From: Bacillota bacterium
GTDB taxonomy: Bacteria > Bacillota > Bacilli > Bacillales_A > Planococcaceae
Direction of reading: 5' to 3'
Length of the DNA stretch: 33,508 nucleotides
Assembly: GCA_023405135.1 (NCBI GenBank)
Contig: JAEXYZ010000021.1
Location: forward strand, 1 to 33,508
Position numbers and translations under genes: made by a program. Below, piece by piece: positions 31,215 to 33,508 of this stretch. Every line of letters begins with the position of its first letter. Position 1 is the stretch's first letter. Below the pieces are notes generated by a model. That model made no database searches. It was not told where the DNA came from and worked only from the letters and a program-made list of their open reading frames with translations.

Positions 31215-32504
31215 TTAAGACAGATATTCAACTTTTACTACATCATGTGTTTCAGCATCTACTACGATTCTAAATGTATCTTGAATGTCATTGTCAAAGT
31301 GTGCAATGACTTGGTAGCATTTTCTTAATTGTAATGCTTCATTTTCTGTATAAATTAATTTTTCATCCTCTACTAGAGTTCCTGGACGGAAGAATGCTTT
31401 CCAATCAATCGGATTTACTTTTTGATTTTCATTAATTTTTTCTTCTTGTACATATTCCATTGCATTTAATCCAAGTAATTCCCCTGTATCTTTTGCTAGT
31501 TTCATTTGAATACCATCTGGATAAACAAGGGCTTTATCCTCCCCAACAACTCTTGCTAATGCAATATGCCATGCTTCATGATTTTCACGCATTTCAACTA
31601 TTTGCAAATCATTATATCCTGCTTGTTTTAATAATTTATTTGTTAATTCTTTTATTTCCTGCTGATTCACATTGTTTTCTTCCGACACTGGACGTTCAGA
31701 TAAAAATGATAGGATATGACCGCCTTTTACTGTAATATCTGCATAACCGATACGGCTTCCCTTTACAAATTGAATATGATAGAAAGGATAAGGCGCATCT
31801 TCTTTACTTGATGATACAGTATAAGTCGCATCTTTTATTCCCGGTACAACTAGTTCTAATTGCTCAATTGCTTCTTCTTTTGTTATTTCTCGATCATTAA
31901 GATTTTTTAAATCTCTTTTCTTTTGCCAATCAGATTCACTAGCAGTTAAAGGGAAATCCGTTTCAGTATAAGATTTTAAGTTTGCAGCAACATTTTTAAA
32001 TGGTGAATCCTTCGTTTCTTTTGTTGCGACTTGTGACCATTTGGAGAAATCTCCGTCATTTTGATAAAAATTCGATGTTGCAACAGTCCATTCATCTGAA
32101 AGTGTTTCTAAATTTTGATGAACAACTTCCATTTTTTTATGCCATGTCTCATAATTTCCATTATCTGCAACAGCTTTTGCCTCTTGTCCTATTTTCCCTA
32201 CATAACGTAGCCACTGATTTGTTACTTCAGTATTTAACGGTAAGCCACTAATAACAGAGCGAAACTCATTACTTGTACGCCAAATGTTATCTAATTCTTT
32301 CTCAAGAGCTTGCTGATCTTGAAAAAGTAAAGATTGAGAGACAGACTGTTGAAGTGTCGTTAACTTTTCTGAAGCACTCGTTAAAGAATTAGTATATTGC
32401 CCGTAAATCGTTTGTTCAAGTTGATCATTTTTTTGTTTTGTATCGTACGCATATAATCCAAGAGCTAATACTGCAATTGAAAGTAAATAGATTGCACTTT
32501 TCAT
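31215..32504 (-). CDS. ypeB: Germination protein YpeB
   Basis: Spore protein needed for the stability and assembly of SleB in the spore envelope. 429 aa (B. subtilis about 450). N-terminal signal/anchor helix (residues 4-20), a helical middle rich in Gln and Glu (about 25-200), and a C-terminal half with PepSY-like repeats (REITKEEAIEQLELVVPGI near 210; later EIKELTNKLLKQAGY and the end IVVDAETHDVVKVEYLS). ATG 32504 has GGAGG 6 bases upstream. Only 12 bases follow sleB, so they form the known sleB-ypeB operon driven by the sigma-G promoter. Confidence 0.95.
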   Translation of the reverse strand: MKSAIYLLSIAVLALGLYAYDTKQKNDQLEQTIYGQYTNSLTSASEKLTTLQQSVSQSLLFQDQQALEKELDNIWRTSNEFRSVISGLPLNTEVTNQWLRYVGKIGQEAKAVADNGNYETWHKKMEVVHQNLETLSDEWTVATSNFYQNDGDFSKWSQVATKETKDSPFKNVAANLKSYTETDFPLTASESDWQKKRDLKNLNDREITKEEAIEQLELVVPGIKDATYTVSSSKEDAPYPFYHIQFVKGSRIGYADITVKGGHILSFLSERPVSEENNVNQQEIKELTNKLLKQAGYNDLQIVEMRENHEAWHIALARVVGEDKALVYPDGIQMKLAKDTGELLGLNAMEYVQEEKINENQKVNPIDWKAFFRPGTLVEDEKLIYTENEALQLRKCYQVIAHFDNDIQDTFRIVVDAETHDVVKVEYLS

Positions 32505-32516
32505 GTTCTCCCTCCT

Positions 32517-33323
32517 TTAATAACAGAAAATATGTTCACCGATTTGTTTGATTTGTGTTCTAGACCAAATCCAAGCACTTGTCGCGGTATTTGGATTAAA
32601 ATAATACAAAGCATTTTCAGATGGATCCCAACCATTCATTGCGTCTAATACAGCTTGTTTTGCTCTTTCATTAGGTGTTAACCAAATTTGTCCGTCAGCA
32701 ACTGCTGTAAAAGCTCGCGGTTGGAAAATAATCTCAGAAATTGTATTTGGAAAATCTGGTGACTCAAGGCGATTTAAAATAACAGCCGCAACCGCTACTT
32801 GCCCTTCATAAGGTTCACCACGTGCTTCCCCATAAACAGCATTTGCCATTAATTGCAAATCACGTTCCGTATATTTTGCAGGGAGCTGAACACTCGTGTT
32901 ACTTGTTGAACCTTGTGATCCACCGCCTCCACCACCGCCACCTTTAGTTTGATTAGCGAGCGGTGTTCCACCATAATGGGTAAATCGACTACCATTTGCA
33001 ATTTGTTGTTTTACCCAATCCCTATGATATTGGCTTGCATTTACTAATTTTTCTTTAGTTCTGGAGCCTACAACTCCATCAACAGTTAGTCCGTATTTTT
33101 CTTGGAAGTTTCGTACTGCCCAGTAGGTTCCATAGCCAAAAATACCGTCAATTTTCCCTTTATAAAAGCCGATCCATTGCAACCTTGCCTGCAATTCGAT
33201 GACATCATCTCCAAATGCACCTCTTTCAATCACTTGACTTGAAAATGCTAAAGTTTCATTTGGTTTCACTACAGCAAAAGTTCCAAACAGCAAAATGATT
33301 GACATAAAGATACTTCTTACCAT
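32517..33323 (-). CDS. sleB: Spore cortex-lytic enzyme SleB
   Basis: Germination-specific lytic transglycosylase that degrades cortex peptidoglycan containing muramic-delta-lactam. 268 aa, shorter than the 305 of B. subtilis. Signal peptide (residues 1-28); peptidoglycan-binding domain (about 33-95, with VIELQARLQWIGFYKGKIDG and FGYGTYWAVRNFQ); a low-complexity linker with about nine Gly near residue 130; then the Hydrolase_2 catalytic domain, with the Glu in NAVYGEARGEPYEGQ (about 162-176) and VAAVILNRL. ATG 33323 has AAAGGAG 8 bases upstream. Forms an operon with ypeB. Confidence 0.96.
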   Translation of the reverse strand: MVRSIFMSIILLFGTFAVVKPNETLAFSSQVIERGAFGDDVIELQARLQWIGFYKGKIDGIFGYGTYWAVRNFQEKYGLTVDGVVGSRTKEKLVNASQYHRDWVKQQIANGSRFTHYGGTPLANQTKGGGGGGGGSQGSTSNTSVQLPAKYTERDLQLMANAVYGEARGEPYEGQVAVAAVILNRLESPDFPNTISEIIFQPRAFTAVADGQIWLTPNERAKQAVLDAMNGWDPSENALYYFNPNTATSAWIWSRTQIKQIGEHIFCY

Positions 33324-33342
33324 TTATTTCACTCCTTTCTCA

Positions 33343-33372
33343 TAGCATGTAAAAAACATTAGCTTTTATACA
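33343..33372 (-). promoter_or_regulatory. Sigma-G promoter of sleB-ypeB
   Basis: Minus-strand TGTATA (33367-33372), 17-base spacer, CATGCTA (33343-33349). This matches the forespore sigma-G pattern TGnATA and CATnnTA. It lies 20 bases from the start codon, and sleB is a known sigma-G gene. Confidence 0.72.
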
Positions 33373-33386
33373 TTTCTTAAAAGTCA

Positions 33387-33411
33387 AAACCACCAGTATA
33401 ACTGGTGGTTT
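33387..33411 (-). terminator. Perfect hairpin near the right edge (terminator or IS end)
   Basis: Arms AAACCACCAGT (33387-33397) and ACTGGTGGTTT (33401-33411) with a 3-base loop. The minus-strand tail is TTGACTTTTAAG, moderately T-rich. It could terminate the unseen upstream gene, but a subterminal hairpin of this kind is also typical of IS200/IS605 right ends. Confidence 0.55.
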
Positions 33412-33508
33412 GCTCTTCGCGTGAAACGCTGGGTTACTGGCTCCTGTCTAAAGACATTCTGAAAGGTCCGCCAACCGCACTTCGCTTCCTCACTTTGCCG
33501 CTAAAGCG
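33387..33508 (-). mobile_element. Possible right end of an IS200/IS605-type (TnpB) element
   Basis: The last 120 bases are GC-rich compared with the neighbours and, read on the minus strand, are open from the window edge to a TAA at 33434-33436 (RFSGKVRKRSAVGG...). The block GTCTTTAGACAGGAGCC, a GTGCGGTTGGCGGACC segment and the perfect terminal hairpin are reminiscent of TnpB gene ends that overlap an omega-RNA. This is pattern memory, not a search. The body of the element, if any, is outside the window. Confidence 0.4.

Noticed and set aside
1..33508. CRISPR arrays, tRNA and rRNA genes, common riboswitches
   Set aside because: No regularly spaced repeats, tRNA-like cloverleaf with TTCGA arm or rRNA blocks were found by eye on either strand.

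Overview
The window is chromosomal DNA of an endospore-forming, low-GC Gram-positive bacterium. Spore genes (sleB, ypeB, spoIVA), TRAP (mtrB), the menaquinol-cytochrome c reductase set qcrABC, split heptaprenyl diphosphate synthase and AT-rich spacers point to Bacillales. The protein flavour suggests the Lysinibacillus/Solibacillus/Ureibacillus side of the family, but that placement is an inference. Nearly all genes lie on the minus strand, so the biological reading order runs from high to low coordinates. It follows the well-known Bacillus subtilis core order: sleB-ypeB-ypfA-cmk-rpsA-(insert)-der-gpsA-yphE-yphF-spoIVA-hbs-folE-mtrB-hepS-menG-hepT-ndk-cheR-aroC-aroB-aroH-hisC-tyrA-aroA-(insert)-ypiA-ypiB-ypiF-qcrA-qcrB-qcrC-ypjA-(yugP-like).

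Right part (33.5-19.4 kb): the germination lysis pair sleB-ypeB sits behind a good sigma-G promoter. Next come a PilZ protein, cytidylate kinase, an S1-like protein, an inserted acyl-CoA synthetase, the GTPase Der, GpsA, two small envelope proteins, the spore coat ATPase SpoIVA and HU. The extreme right edge looks like the 3' end of an IS200/IS605-type element, possibly a TnpB/omega-RNA end.

Middle (19.1-13.9 kb): folE-mtrB, then the menaquinone side-chain and methylation cluster hepS-menG-hepT, ndk and the chemotaxis methyltransferase cheR. The folE-mtrB gap holds a structured, partly open-frame element. Left part (13.6-1 kb): the aromatic supraoperon aroC-aroB-aroH-hisC-tyrA-aroA is tightly packed with ATGA overlaps, but lacks the trp genes that B. 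subtilis carries between aroH and hisC. A small plus-strand regulator/membrane-protein pair follows with its own palindromic operator. Then come ypiA, ypiB, ypiF, the respiratory bc complex qcrABC (which uses the menaquinone made by the middle cluster), ypjA and a membrane zinc peptidase.

The most unusual observations are: spoIVA appears to start at an AUA codon with an ideal Shine-Dalgarno and a sigma-E promoter only about 25 bases upstream; two GC-rich palindromic intergenic repeats (14.8 kb and 21.6 kb) share a 20-base core; the leader between folE and mtrB has mutually exclusive stems; the acyl-CoA synthetase promoter carries a 14-base perfect palindrome in its spacer; and a possible omega-RNA/IS605 end lies just upstream of the sleB promoter. 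No tRNA, rRNA or CRISPR array was seen.
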